This document shows, piece after piece, positions 1 through 12,200 of a stretch of 64,000 nucleotides of DNA. Within the stretch, counting starts at the first letter, position 1. Every line of letters begins with the position of its first letter. The position numbers and the translations under genes are program-made. The notes under the pieces are model-generated. The model was not told the origin of the DNA. It saw only the letters and a list, made by a program, of their open reading frames with translations, and did not search any database. The stretch covers positions 8,511-72,510 of the forward strand of contig QANZ01043763.1 of the NCBI GenBank assembly GCA_003254925.1, read 5' to 3'. The stretch comes from Chamaecrista fasciculata (Eukaryota > Streptophyta > Magnoliopsida > Fabales > Fabaceae).

Positions 1-310
1 ATCAAGAACAGTTCTTGATTATTCAAGAATCATAGATAGAGTTCCCGTATTCACTTGGGAAGAAGTGAAGGAGGCTAGCACCTAGGCATCTGCCAAACTG
101 CTCGTGTGGATCACCGGTAGAGGGAGGACACTCGGAGTGGACTTCTCAAATTCGCGAACACGATAAGTCACCGATTGAAATTAGGTAAACATCTTTACTT
201 TCCTGGTATAAACATAGTTAGTGGATCCTGGAAGGAATCACAGAGTTAGCCTTTTATCAAAGTTTTTTTTTTTTTATTTTCCGCTGCGCTCCCTCTGTGA
301 TTTCCCAACA
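1..310 (+). mobile_element. LTR right end, truncated by the window edge
   Basis: The sequence matches the last ~310 bases of the solo LTR at 22432-24475 in the same orientation. Shared stretches include one around CTAGCACCTAGGCAT and one around CTGCTCGTGTGGAT, the GGATCC block, the homopolymer T tract, and a terminal CCCAACA ending at 310. No primer-binding site follows 310. The flank is Mutator transposase coding sequence, so 310 is an outer edge (a solo LTR or a 3' LTR). The left end and its target duplication lie outside the window. A terminal stem pairs 234-245 with 293-305. Confidence 0.85.
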
Positions 311-1725
311 CAAACGCCCAGAAAGCACGACAGAATCGGGTTGAACCATTGTCCAAGGGCCGCGTGTGAACCAATATATGTTTCGGGCATAATATGTTTG
401 GTAGCGTCAAGAAATTGAGGAATACGGGCATACGACTCCTCCCAGTCTCCGAAGGCAATTTTTAGGGCTTTAGACTTCGCTTCCTAGCACTTTTTATAAC
501 TCACATGGTACCCAAATTGAGTCAACATCATGTGTTGTATCTGCCGTTCGGAAGTTTTTGGCTGATCACTAACCAGCCCTTTAATTTGAGCCGTGATGAC
601 ATCTAAATCAAGTTTTCGATGATCTTGATTTTCTTTTGAATGAGGACACACACAACTGTGATCACCTCCAATCCTAGACACCGTCCAATGTGTAGTACCC
701 AACATGACTACAGCCCTAATCCTCCACGGGCATTTATGTGGCGGTTTCAAATAGTATTTGCATCTGTACTCTTCAGCCCTTTCGCCTGACTTGTACACCG
801 TGAAATCCCGTCCACACGTAACCGAAAATAATTTGACACCTAACTTGAATGCATCTTTTGTTTGATACACCTTCCCAACATAGAATTCTGCATCAAAATT
901 GAGTTGATCAATATATTTAGGATCGCGAGTCATCTCCATGTCAATTTCATTATAAAAATTGTAAGCCTGAGGACGATACTCTTGAGCAGGAACGACATCT
1001 GCTCCATCATATTCAACATCATTATTTCTATGCTTAGTTGCATCATTCATCTCCTCATCAAAGTCATCCATCTCCTCATCAAAATGCGCAGAAAGTGAAC
1101 TATACACTGACTCATCCTCAGAACTTGAAGATGAAGCATCTGCAAGAGTGTAGTCCTCATCGTCATCAATATCAATTGTTTGGTGTGAGGAGCTCAGCTC
1201 CATACTACATCCAACTGTATTATACATGCCTCCAAGTAAGTCTGATGGGTCAAACACTGGTTGATACACACTTGAAGATGCAGAGTTTTCAGCTGTCTCT
1301 CTAACAGTGGGTGGACAAATAAAATTTGAGTTCTCCACAGGGACTTCTTCCACGACAGGGAGCATTACAGTGTTTAAATCGAATGCAACCTGCACAACTT
1401 CTACATACAACTCAAGCATTGAGTTTACCATCCATGCTATATGTGTTTCCATCATTGAGTTCACATCATCATCACTCGCTAAGTGAAAGGTCGTGTAGAC
1501 ATATCCATGGTTCTGAAAACTTACAGGCAATCTATACATGATAGAAGTGATCTCTTCAAGACAAGAAAGCCTAAGTTTCAACCTAATCAATTCCTTCAAT
1601 CTATCGAACGTAATATCACTAGACAACGTAATGATTTCTATTCGCTCAGATTGAAACATAACCCCACAAACATCGATAGAGATTGTTCCATGACTATATA
1701 CCAAGCCTCTGACCCTCGTTGACAT
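311..1725 (-). pseudogene. Mutator-like (MuDR) transposase, N-terminal part, broken
   Basis: Minus strand, ATG at 1725. An open 413-codon stretch shows a PB1-like N-terminal region (about residues 1-110), an acidic Asp/Glu/Ser-rich linker (about 190-240), then a MULE DNA-binding/zinc-finger region (about 285-365) with YRCKYY, CPWRIRA and HSCVCPH. After HVSYKK the frame has TAG (484-486), where family members have Trp near this point (a KAWRAK-like stretch). Reading on in the same frame gives AFGDWEESYARIPQFL, typical of the segment that precedes the catalytic domain. A frameshift then moves the FCRAFWAF motif into another frame before an LTR cuts the gene at 310/311. The DDE catalytic core is not in the window. 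What is seen is a dead transposase. The full element length is unknown. Confidence 0.85.
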
Positions 1726-1740
1726 TTTTCTCTAATAAAT

Positions 1741-2710
1741 AAAATTATCGTCTAAAATGAAATTATATCTCTAACATTATTATGTTAAAAATTATACAAT
1801 CTTATATCTCACATTATCAAACAATTATATCCCTAACAATATTATTTACAAAATTATCTAATATTTTATTTAACAAATAAATTAACTAACATAATATTTT
1901 GAAAGTTATCTAAAACATGAAGTAACATGACTTACAAAACTATACAATTTTATCAAGCATTATCTAACATTAATTAATAACAGAATACCTAACAATATTA
2001 TTTTGAAATTGTCAAATATTTTAACTAACAATTATATCTATTAGAATATTATTTTTAAAATTATGTAATATTTTATCTAACATTATCTAAAATTTATGAA
2101 ACAATATTATTGAAACTAATATTTTACCTGACATTATCTAATATTTTAACCAATTACTTAAATAATTATGTAACATTATCTAACAATTATATCTCTAACA
2201 ATATTTTTGGCAACATTATCTAACATTTTATCAAAGATTTTTATCTAACAAATAAATTAACTAACATTCTATTTTCCTAATTAACAAACTACTTAAATTA
2301 TTTTTTTTACAAAAATAATCAAATTTTTCTAATAATGAATTACCTACAATTTTCAAAAAAAAATTAACTAACATATTATTTTCAAAATTATCTAAATTTT
2401 AAATTTACATTACCTACAAAATTATACAATTTTATCTAACAAATAAATTAACTCACATTATCTAACAAGTTTATCTCTAACAATATTATTTTAAAATTAC
2501 CTAATATTTTATCTAACAATTTTATTATTTTAAAAATTGTCTAATATTTTTATTAATAAATCAACACACATTGTCCTACTAAATCATCTAAAAAATTTAT
2601 AAAATATTATATAAATATTCAAGATTATCTAATAAAAATTTAACTAACAATACCTACAAATAAATTACATAATCTAACAAAAATTTGTCTAACAAAATAT
2701 CAACAAAAAT
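1741..2710. repeat. Degenerate AT-rich minisatellite upstream of the Mutator gene
   Basis: About 970 bases of near-pure AT sequence built from imperfect repeats of ATTATCTAACA and TATCTCTAACAATATTATTT in irregular order. No reading frame is seen. It starts just upstream of the transposase ATG, so it may be part of the Mutator leader or its first intron. Confidence 0.6.
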
Positions 2711-2730
2711 CACTAGCATTAACCAACAAG

Positions 2731-2911
2731 TGTTTGGTGTAGTGGTTGACGAGCTACATCCTAGGTGAGAGGACTCAGGTTCGATCCCTAGAGTTGACAT
2801 TGTTGGGAGGGCACAACCGTTTCGTCTCTGTTGCCCGAATGAGATTAATCTTTACTTATACCGTTACACGGATAGACAAGGGATACCCATAACATTACTA
2901 AAAAAAAAAAA
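2731..2911 (+). mobile_element. tRNA-derived SINE, copy 1
   Basis: The 5' part has RNA polymerase III box A (TGGTGTAGTGG) and box B (GGTTCGATCCC) at tRNA-like spacing. A tRNA-unrelated body follows (CCCGAATGAGATTA, CCGTTACACGGATAG) and then an A tail at about 2900-2911. The body matches the element at 42803-42975. It is not a functional tRNA gene because no cloverleaf closes. The target duplication is not clear. Confidence 0.8.
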
Positions 2912-3144
2912 TACTAACATTCTTTAGAAAATATGTCAACATTTTCTAAATTATTAAAATATATACATACCTCTTATTCTTGTTCCTCAATGCTTTCTTC
3001 TTTCTTCTTCTTTTTCTCCTCTTTTAACTAATAAAAAAAATTAATAAACATCAACTAAAAAAATTAATCAATTTAATTTCTAAAAAATTTACTAAAAACG
3101 AAAAATTAAACTAGATTCCAAAAATAAATTTGATTTAGTTAACA

Positions 3145-3330
3145 TTACAAAATAAAATGATACTCATTTTCTTTTTCTCGTCTTTCTCTTCGCCACCTTC
3201 TTCTTCTTTTCTTCCTTCTCACTCTCGATTTCTCTCTATTCTCCATCTCTCTCACTCTCTCTATGCGTGCCCCCTCCCTCCAATATATAGAAGAGGGAGG
3301 AGGCCCAAGCCCAACGGCTTCCTCCCTCAT
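3145..3330 (-). promoter_or_regulatory. Candidate promoter and leader, leftward transcription
   Basis: On the minus strand a TATA box (CTATATATTGG, about 3280-3290) is followed by GA-rich leader sequence and a short basic ORF (ATG at 3245, Arg/Lys/Glu-rich, about 34 codons). Its position and direction would suit the upstream part of the Mutator transposase gene at 1725, but the splicing that would link them is not evident. Confidence 0.3.
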
Positions 3331-3340
3331 TGATTTCAAT

Positions 3341-3851
3341 TTTTTTTTTTGGCTTGAAACATAATTCATTCAAAAGTAAGGTAAAGTCAAAAACAGTACA
3401 AACAAAAACACAGCAAAATAATCAAATCCCTCTCTAGCATCAACAAGAAAACTAAAAAGAACATCAACTGACGAAGGTGGGGGTTTGTAACCCATCCAAG
3501 AGGACCCATCTTCGTGTCACAAATTGGCAAGACAATCAGCTGCCAAGATAACGGATCTAGGGATCCAACTAAAACTACAACCATATATAGAATTGGAAAC
3601 ACAAAAAAAACTAGACCAGACCAGATCCAGAACGCCTCCGCCACAAAACCCGCCGCAGAAAACATACGGACACAAGCAGAGAGCACACATATCTGAGAAG
3701 GAAAACCGCCGAAAACCACCTAAACTTGAAAACTACCGCTGCAGAAGACACACAGCGCTGCCGATAACCCTAATATGAAATATGGTGAAATCTCTCATGA
3801 AAGAGAGTGGTGATCCCTCACGAAGAGGAGTTTGAGAGAGAACTCGACTCT
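3341..3851 (-). mobile_element. Short LINE-derived element, copy 1
   Basis: Minus strand. The tail is a T run at 3341-3351. Just inside it is a LINE 3' end resembling the sequence at 40430-40650 (CAAACCCCCACCTTCGTCAG-type block). The distal part resembles the leader of copy 2 (CTCTTCGTGAGGG block). It is flanked by an approximate target duplication, CATTGATTTCAA at 3329-3340 and CATTAATTTCAA at 3852-3863 (11 of 12). No intact RT is present, so it looks like a leader-plus-tail deletion derivative. Confidence 0.65.
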
Positions 3852-3855
3852 CATT

Positions 3856-3957
3856 AATTTCAAAATTTGACTGGTCATATATCAGTCAAATTTCGAAATT
3901 CAAAATCTAGACTGACATATATCAGTCCCAAAATCGTGTGTTTAGGCACGATTTCTT
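3856..3957. repeat. Three consecutive short hairpins
   Basis: An 18-base inverted repeat (3856-3873 with 3883-3900, one mismatch, 9-base loop) is followed by GACTGA/TCAGTC around 3911-3928 and AAATCGTG/CACGATTT around 3933-3956. The first arm overlaps the target duplication of the neighbouring LINE derivative. Confidence 0.6.
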
Positions 3958-3978
3958 TAAAATAGGAAAAAAAATAAA

Positions 3979-4562
3979 GGCTAAATTACACTGTGGTACT
4001 TTGTGGTTTTGTCTTATTTCACTTTGGTACCCTATGGATTAAAAAGTGACATTTTGGTATCCTGTGGTATTCTCCATTAACACTTTGGTACCCTTTGGAG
4101 TTATTTTGTAATTTTAACCATAACAAACATTGCAAAAATTACATATTGACCCCGAATATTTTGAGAAAATTACAAATAGGTCTTTAGATAGTGGATACAT
4201 ATTATTTAGAAATTAAATGAAAACTATAAAAAAATTTTAGGGGTCAAAATATAATTTTTGAAAAATATAGGACATAAGATAGAATTACAAAACAGTCCCA
4301 ATTTTTTTTATTGTTTTCATTTTAGTCCCTAGATAATATGTATCTAGGGACCTATTTGTAATTTTTTGAAAATATTGGGGGTCAATATGTAACTTTACAA
4401 AATTTTTTATATTTAAAATTACAAAATAGCTCCAAAAATAAAGCTAAGGGTACCAAAGTATTAATGGAAAATACTACAAGGTACCAAACTGTCACTTTTT
4501 AAACCACATGGTATTAAAGTGAAATATGACCAAACTATAGGGTACTAAAGTATAATTTATCC
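3979..4562. mobile_element. Foldback MITE, family A, copy 1
   Basis: Inverted-repeat element. The left end GGCTAAATTACACTG pairs with the right end ATAATTTATCC, and both arms repeat CTTTGGTACCC-like blocks at about 30-base intervals. Flanks AAAAATAAA / AAAAATTGA match 7 of 9. The same family occurs at 14716-15238 and 38638-39033. Confidence 0.7.
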
Positions 4563-4651
4563 AAAAATTGAATCAGCTCTTCTTGTCCTAAAGTTGAATG
4601 GAAGGCACGATTAAATAAAAAAATTTATTGGGTATCAAGATATATAATATA

Positions 4652-5031
4652 CTAGGGGCTTGGCGTGCCCGTATGCATGTAACGTTTGAATTGATTTAAA
4701 GTTGAAGATTATATTAAATTTTTATATTGATAAAAGAGTAAGTTTGGGACCAATTTGAGAAATTATACAAATATGTAAGACTTATCTAAAATAAATAAAA
4801 TATTTAGGACCAATTTGAAATTACCTCATATGGGAGAGTGAGTGGAGAGAGAGAGTGGTGACATTTTTTAATTTTTAATTGTTTTTTGCATTTTTTTAAT
4901 TTATTTATTTTTTAAAGAAGTGGGAGGAGTGAGTGGGGAGAGAGAGTGGTGATTTTTTTTTTCTTTTTTAATTTTTTAATTCACTATTTTTGACCAACCA
5001 TAAGGGGTGGAGCCATATAATATAGTATAGA
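4652..5031 (-). mobile_element. Miniature non-autonomous Helitron
   Basis: On the minus strand it starts TCTATACTATATTATATGG (5031 downward) and ends with a GGGC...GCCC hairpin directly before CTAG (4652-4655). The flanks are A before TC and T after CTAG, as expected for Helitron insertion between A and T. The interior is AT-rich with two similar GAGTGGGGAGAGAGAG-type blocks. No coding capacity. Confidence 0.85.
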
Positions 5032-5034
5032 TTT

Positions 5035-5395
5035 GGGTCAAAATGTAAATTTAGTCTCATATTTCTTTTTTCTAAGTTCTCAATTTGGTTATGTATATTT
5101 TTTTATTGCACTTTTGGTCTCATATCTTTGTAAAATATTCCAATTTTGGTGTCATATCATTTTTGGTCCCATATCTTTTGCTCAAGTTGTAAAATGGGTC
5201 TTATATCTTTGTAAAAGGATCAACCTTTACTTGATCCTTTTGTAAATCTATGGGACTACTTCTGCACTTGACTCAAAGATATAGAATCAAATCTACAATT
5301 GACCTAGAGATATGAGATAAAAAGTGAAACGAAAAAAGATATAAGACTAAATTGGGAATTTATAGAAAGATATGGAACCAAATTTACACTTTGAT
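5035..5395. mobile_element. Foldback MITE, family B, copy 1
   Basis: Arms 5035-5215 and 5240-5395 are inverted repeats with TTTGGTCTCATATCTTTG-type blocks. The left end GGGTCAAAATGTAAATTTAG pairs with AAATTTACACTTTGATC. It abuts the Helitron 5' terminus at 5031. No clear target duplication. Confidence 0.6.
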
Positions 5396-5465
5396 CTATA
5401 TTTTATTGTATTATTAAAATAAAAAAAACCCTCAATTCACTGATTCAGTTTTTAAATTAAAAAAA

Positions 5466-6289
5466 AAAATATTTGATGAAAACGCTCCTCGAACTCGAAG
5501 TCTCGAAGCCCCGTAGCCTCGCCGTCGACGCTCGTTGCTTGGTTTCGTCGAAGTTCGAGCTGTGGAAGACTCGAAATTGTGCTAGTATTCGGTTGGTATT
5601 CCTTCCATTCTCAGCTCTGTTTTGATTCAGAGCTATTTGTTTTAGACTGATAGGTTTGTTGTTTTCTTTGAGTCACTTGCTGATTTTTCAGTAAATAATG
5701 ACTAATATGAGGGATTTGTTTTAGAATAGCCGAATAGGCTTGTTGATAGATTTGGTTTATACTGAAAGCTTTGGCATTTCTGATTTTCTTTGAAAGTTTG
5801 AACGTTAAAATTATGTGTGTTGAACTTGAAAATTGAGAGTTGAAATGTTGAATTTGATTATTATGAGATATTGTTTAGGATGCATTTAGTCCATTTTTAC
5901 TTGCTTGAAGAGATGCATGTAGTCCATGATGTCTACCAGTGGAGAGAAAGATTGTATTATTTCCTGAAGTGATGCATTTAGCAAGAGACTAAATGCATCT
6001 CTTAAACCAAAATAAAAGAAATATATAGTGTTTATATTTTATATATTAAAAATAATAAATATTTATTATTTATTGCGTCATTTGGTCCGACTAATGGTTG
6101 AACATAAATATCTTTGAGTTAAACTGATTAGACCGTAAATTGAACATTTGTCCTAGTCTTTGTCCGGTTTGATCCGGTCTTGACAACATTGGTTATTATA
6201 GATTGTCACGAAGAAGTTGAATTTGGGAGTTTTCTCTGCTCCAGGCTTCCGTGGTCAACAGAAGTTTCATATTAAAGCTGAGGAGAAGA
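5466..6289 (+). other. SNRNP35: SNRNP35 5' leader exon and leader intron (approximate)
   Basis: GC-richer sequence at about 5475-5595 stands out from the AT background and is a plausible non-coding first exon. A possible donor is GGTATTCC at about 5596, with another 5 bases upstream. A clear acceptor is CTGCTCCAG ending at 6244. The ATG is at 6290. Inside the leader intron a small inverted repeat (ATGCATTTAGTC / GACTAAATGCAT, about 5881-5996) is seen. The transcription start is not identified. Confidence 0.45.
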
Positions 6290-9200
6290 ATGGGTGGCGG
6301 GAACAATATAAATTCAGTTTTCTATGCTGAGTCCTACCATCCCATTCAAGCTGGCAGCATAGACGGCACTGATGTTCTTCCACATGATAATGCTGTTTAT
6401 CGAGCTCTTCTCTGTTCCTCTGCTGGCCTTTGTATTGTCTTCGTCGGCGCTCTTCCTTTTTCTTTAGAATTTTCTACACATTTTTGGTTTTCAAGCTACC
6501 CAGTTATTTTCGCGCAGATGACCCATTTGGCGATCCTAAGGCCATAGGTGAACCATATTGCACTTTATTTGTAGGCCGCCTTTCGCACCTCACCACAGAA
6601 GAAACTCTCCTCAAGGTCATGATTCTGCTCTATTTTCTTCTTGTTAATTGTTATTATTTTTGGTCGCTTTTTTGACTCTCTAGATCCTGAAATTATTTTT
6701 CATTTGCCAACTATTCCTTTTCATTAATTCTATCATTTTATCCAAAAAGAAAAACAACATAGATTTAAAGGAAATGGAAGTATATGTTCATCCAAATTGT
6801 ATTTGAAGATGTAGAATAAGTCATCTGGCCTCATTTTCATATTTATACATATACAAATGAAACAAAATTTCTTGCAACTAGATTATACATCATTATACTG
6901 TTGATTTGTTTCTCCTTGGGGGAAGAAGCTAAGACATTGAAAAAGGAGGATGGTACTGAGTTCTGACCCTATTTCTGTACAAAAAAATGATTCACTTGGT
7001 TCATTTTCTATGAAGGTGAGCTGTTACATGATGAGCTGAAAATGCTTAGGGTCTGAAAGAACGTAAGGTACTCAATTGAGTACTTTTGAACTTGGTGTTT
7101 TCTACTTGAAATTGACCTTTAAAAGATTACACAAGTTCTGGCATCAAGGATGTGTAAAGTAATGATAAAGGAAAATGAAGAAGAGACTGTGGTAAACAAC
7201 CCTCCTACTGCCAGGGGATGGTTGATTTGGGACCACAAAAGAGTGAATGGGAGGTATCAGGGGAACACTTGCAGTATTTATTATCCTACATGCCACTTAG
7301 GTGCCGTTCAATATTGTAGCGGCCCTGGAAAAGCATGAAGGTTTTGTGATGCAACTCTTCACAGATTTTCTTGTGTAAATGCTGTAGAAGATGCTTCCTC
7401 ATATATTGGGATCTAAGTATTCTCAGATAAACTTGAAAGTCAATGGCCAAAGATTTAAGGAGGATTTGAAGTTAGTTGGGGATGACCTATTTTTCAAATT
7501 TATTAGAATATGTTTTTTTTTTTATTTTCTTTTTTCATAAATGCATTTAGGAAGAGCCAGCAGTAACCTGTGCTGGTATTGATGAAAGGAAAAAATTAGG
7601 TAAGGCTTGTTAAACTTTACTTATTCTTCAGTAAAGCCCCTGAAGTTTGAAAAGTAATGAAAGACTCCTTAAACTTTTAATTTTGTGCCAAACACTCATT
7701 TTGTTAAATTTTTAATTCTAAGAATCAATCTTGTTCTAATTTTTTGGCTATTATCAAATGTAGTGATAGCTTATTGTAAGTCCTGGAAAATTCCAAGTGC
7801 AATAAAAATAATTAGAAAACTTAAAACATATGTTTATTTTTTTTTTCTAATGACAAACTCAGCAAAAGGGGTATTTTGCAGAAAGTAAAAGACTTTTAGT
7901 AAGGAAAAAGTTAATAAGCATCATTTATCTGACAGACATACCAGAAAAAACTTCATGTAACTGATATATTGACTAAATCCTTGACAAGAAAACACTTTGA
8001 GGAATTGAAGTCCAAGCTTCAGTTCAAGAATATCTACAATCTAGCTTGACAGGGAGTATTAAATAATCCTCCTGTCTTTATTCTTGGGTTTTATCGTTTA
8101 TCTCAGTTGTTTTTTTTTCAGTTATTTATGTATTAGATGAGGTCGTTTATCTAATTAACTTCACTAACTTATCTTTTTGTTAGGTTGTAGATTATGTTTT
8201 GTTTATCTTTATTTGTGTAAATCATTATCTTTTAATTAGTTCCATAGCTGATTGGGTTATGGTTATTATTACTTGCTATAAATAGGTTATATTTGTAACC
8301 TATTTCTTATTCAGTAACATAACACATTGACTGAAGCCGATGATCTTAGTTTTGCTTCTTGTATTCTTCAAATTAAAGCCTTGTTCGATCTCTTTTAGAA
8401 ATATTTTTCATTTAAGTTACGGGCTAAGTAATTTCCTGGCTTTTAAGTTACGGAGTAAGAATAAATCTGTAGTCATAAAGAAAACTTCAGCTTTTGAGAA
8501 GAATGGAATTATATTAGGAACCTCTGCTAAAGTATTATTCAATATAAACAGTAGCTAAATCCCACCTGTGTTTAGGCAAAATGGGACTCATACAAAGTTG
8601 AAAATACAGAGGAATAATATCTCAAAGATAAACAGCTACATAGTTTATCCGACTTTCAAGAGGCTATACTCTCTCACTTCTTAATAATACTTTATTTGCC
8701 TTTACCCTAGCGGCATTCTCTATTTATATTTACTCCATCGGTGCAGCTCACTTACACTCTTATATGTTATAGGTAATTATTCTGCTTTTCTCCTTTTTGT
8801 TCCTTGTCCAGTTCACTTTTCCTCGATTTCTTTCCATGCATCTTTGACTCATTCACATTGGGCTTAAGCACATTTTCAGTCATGGACTGCTTCTTCCTTT
8901 CTTTACCCCTGTCAAGTCTTAATTGGAGTAGGTTCATCAAATTACACTAAAAACTTCTCCCCATCTTTTCCTGACCTCTTAGTTATTTATATATTCATTT
9001 TTTTTAATATTTAGCTTTCTGATACTTGTATCTACTTTCAGGTTATGAGCAAATATGGTCGGGTGAAGAACTTGCGCCTGGTCAGGGACATTGGTAATAT
9101 ATATACATATATATTTTTTAATAATCATGTTCAGCCTCTTCGTAAATATATGTTTTGTAGAATTTGAGTGTAATTTTATAAATAAAATTTTGGGTTTGAG

Positions 9201-12200
9201 GACGTGTTTTCTTGTTAGTAAGCCACACTACAATCAAGTCTCTTAAAAGATTGTTATTTTTTTAATTTATTTTTCAAATCAAGTTGCATGATCAGTGTAC
9301 AAGTGAAGATGGCTACTTATTGGCTCTCAAGTCTTAATTACCTAGAGATGTATGATTTATCTATACAGCGTCTTATTCAGTCAAAATTTTGTTTTAAATT
9401 CCTGTCCTTGTCAATTTATTTGGTAATTTTAAGCATTTGTACTTGGACTGATGTAACTAATAATCACTCTTAACTATTCAATTGTTAAGTTGTGGGGTTT
9501 TTACTTTGTTATATTGCATGTTTTATGTTGCAGTAACTGGAGCTTCACGTGGTTATGCTTTTGTTGAATATGAAACTGAAAAAGAGATGTATTCAGCATA
9601 CCAGGTACTTTATCCTGTTACAAATGAGAGAATATGAAAAATTAATACAAGTGTCATTTTAAATCCAAGTCCAACTACATTTATATTGGTTGTGACAACC
9701 GTAGGTCATGTCCAATGCTTGTCTTCACAATTATAAAACCAATCAATTGGTTTGATTTTGATATTTGTTGAATTTGGCTATAGAAAACATTTGATAAATA
9801 GTAGGGTTTGAACACACATGCATATGATTTCTGCCCACTCCTTGCTTTTATTTACAATATTTTGAGTGTAGAAAGATAAACACCAAAAGATAATTATAAG
9901 AAATAGCTGTAAGATTTTTAAACAATAATGAACTCCAAAATCCTGAATAATAGTTCAATCCTAATATCTAAACTCTTCCACTTAATTTGTAAGACTTATC
10001 TTTGAGTGATTGATATTTTCTCAATACTTCCCCACAGATTAAAATTGCTGGTATTCTGATATTTAATCTTACGTTGTTTACTTATCCAGTTGTTAGAAGT
10101 TATTTGTTTTGAACTTAATAATTTGTTAGGAGGCTTATCCTATCCTGTCCAATGGTTAAGGTTGTTTACTTATCCACAAATTATAGATGTGGTTAGGTTA
10201 GTGCCAAACTGAATACCTTGTTTGTCTGCAATTAAATGGGGCTGCAAGAATTTTGCATGTAGATACCTACATGAGTGAAAAGACTTAGAATGAATTAAGT
10301 TGATTGCTTCGGCTTCTCACAGCACATTGTTGATCTATAATTTTTGTCTAAGAACTGTAAAGCATATTGCTTTACCGTGTCCATTTTGCATTTACTTAAA
10401 TTAAAAATAGTCAAATCTTGCTGACATTAATTTTTTAGGGTATATTAACTACAACTACAAAATTTGTCTACAATAAGTGGGCGCTGTGGTTATAATTAAC
10501 TTACAGTAAAACCAAAATATTATCTTTGTGGTCAGTGTAATAAAATGGAAGTGAAAAAGAAGGACATTGTCATCTTATGTAATAACTGTGCTGCAGATGC
10601 ATGCTTACTGATGCTGGTGAGCATGCTAGTTTGATGTTTCTCAGCTTGTCACTCCCCAATTCTGTTGTTTGAGAGTCCAATCCAAATTAGAAATGGTTCT
10701 GCAGTTCTGCTTGATTTATTTTTTTCAAACCTTGACATTGAACAAAATTTTTAGGGTAATTTCTGACTGGTAGAATTTTTGCATTGTTTTTAAACTGTGA
10801 CTGGCCTGTAAAACTAAGCATTGTCTTGTGAAATCATGTTTTCTGAACCTTGCTTTTGATATGATTTTATATGAATTTTATAATAATTGTGTTGAGTTCT
10901 CTTATCTGCAGGATGCTCATCATTGTGTTGTTGATGATTGTGAAATCATAGTTGATTACAACAGGCAGCAGTTGATGGCTGGGTGGATTCCTAGAAGATT
11001 GGGTCAGTTGAAGTAACGCATTCCTTAAGCTTTATTGCTACCACAGTACCTCAGATCCATCTGAATACTTTCTGTTCTCTCCTGCAGGTGGTGGTCTAGG
11101 CGGTAAGAAGGAATCCGGACAACTTCGTTTTGGGGGAAGAGAAAGACCATTTCGAGCTCCCCTGTACATTTCCTTCCTCCATCCATCTGCAAATTATTTT
11201 GTTTATGTTTTTTTATATTAATTCTCTATTAATGTTAGGCAATAGATTAAATAGCTGATGCTATAATTTATAAAACTCATTAAATTTTAGTAATCAGTTT
11301 TTCCTATATCTTTCTTTTTTCTTTTTTTGAAATGACTTGGAAGATGTTATTAGCACTACCTTTAGAAGAAACTGAATATTTTGTTGTACGTTACTATCGT
11401 TTCACTTAATTGTGCAAAAATATAAATGTTGAACTAAAATGAGACTTCTTAAGATATATTTAAAAATTCTAATATTTGAGAATAGTTTCATTTATGATAA
11501 AATGATTTTTTTGGGGTACTATTTGCTGTAGCACTAAGCTCCTTTTATCTTCTAGTAAACAATAATGGTTGTAATTTCTAGGTTTAACCACTAATAGTAG
11601 AGGGAACTACATTACATCTCTCTTGAATGATGGCTTAATTAAAATTCTCACTCTCAAACTTTATAATGTAACACTTCCGTCAAAAACTGAAGATGTTGCA
11701 AATTAATTGAAATTTGCATTTCCAAAATTGAGTTTGGAAGATATGGGAGACGTGGGATATTACATGACAATTAGGTGAATTTTCTTGATGTCAGTTTTAA
11801 TTAATATTGGATGGACCTGAGGTCATTCAAACCTAAAAGAGGAAAACAGAGAGAGGAAAGTGCTGGAATAATGGGATCTGGGCATATTGACAGAAGTGAC
11901 AAAAGTTTATGATAGAACCTGTATGCTTTACTGATATAGGATAACTAAAATGGTTGCTTCAAACCAATTGAGCCACCATTACTGGTTAGAAAACAGGACG
12001 GAAAACATGAAAATAATCTGGCATTCAAGAGGCCAGTCTCTCCCCAAAATAACCTTACAATTTTCCTACCCAACCATTCCACTAAACTGACACAAATACC
12101 TCCGTGCAGCCTCCAAACACACACCCACGCCTAGCAGAACAGAACCGTTATGCCGCATCAGAGCTATTTTGTCCTTCTCTGCTCCTTTGCACATCCTCCT

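Noticed and set aside
246-458. Separate minus-strand ORF of 70 codons
   Set aside because: It is part of the broken Mutator transposase in a shifted frame (RFCRAFWAF) run into LTR sequence.
862-1722. Plus-strand ORFs inside the Mutator region
   Set aside because: They are antisense shadows of the transposase frame and have no protein features of their own.
2731-2810. A tRNA gene
   Set aside because: Boxes A and B are present, but the flanks do not close an acceptor stem and the body and tail match another SINE copy.
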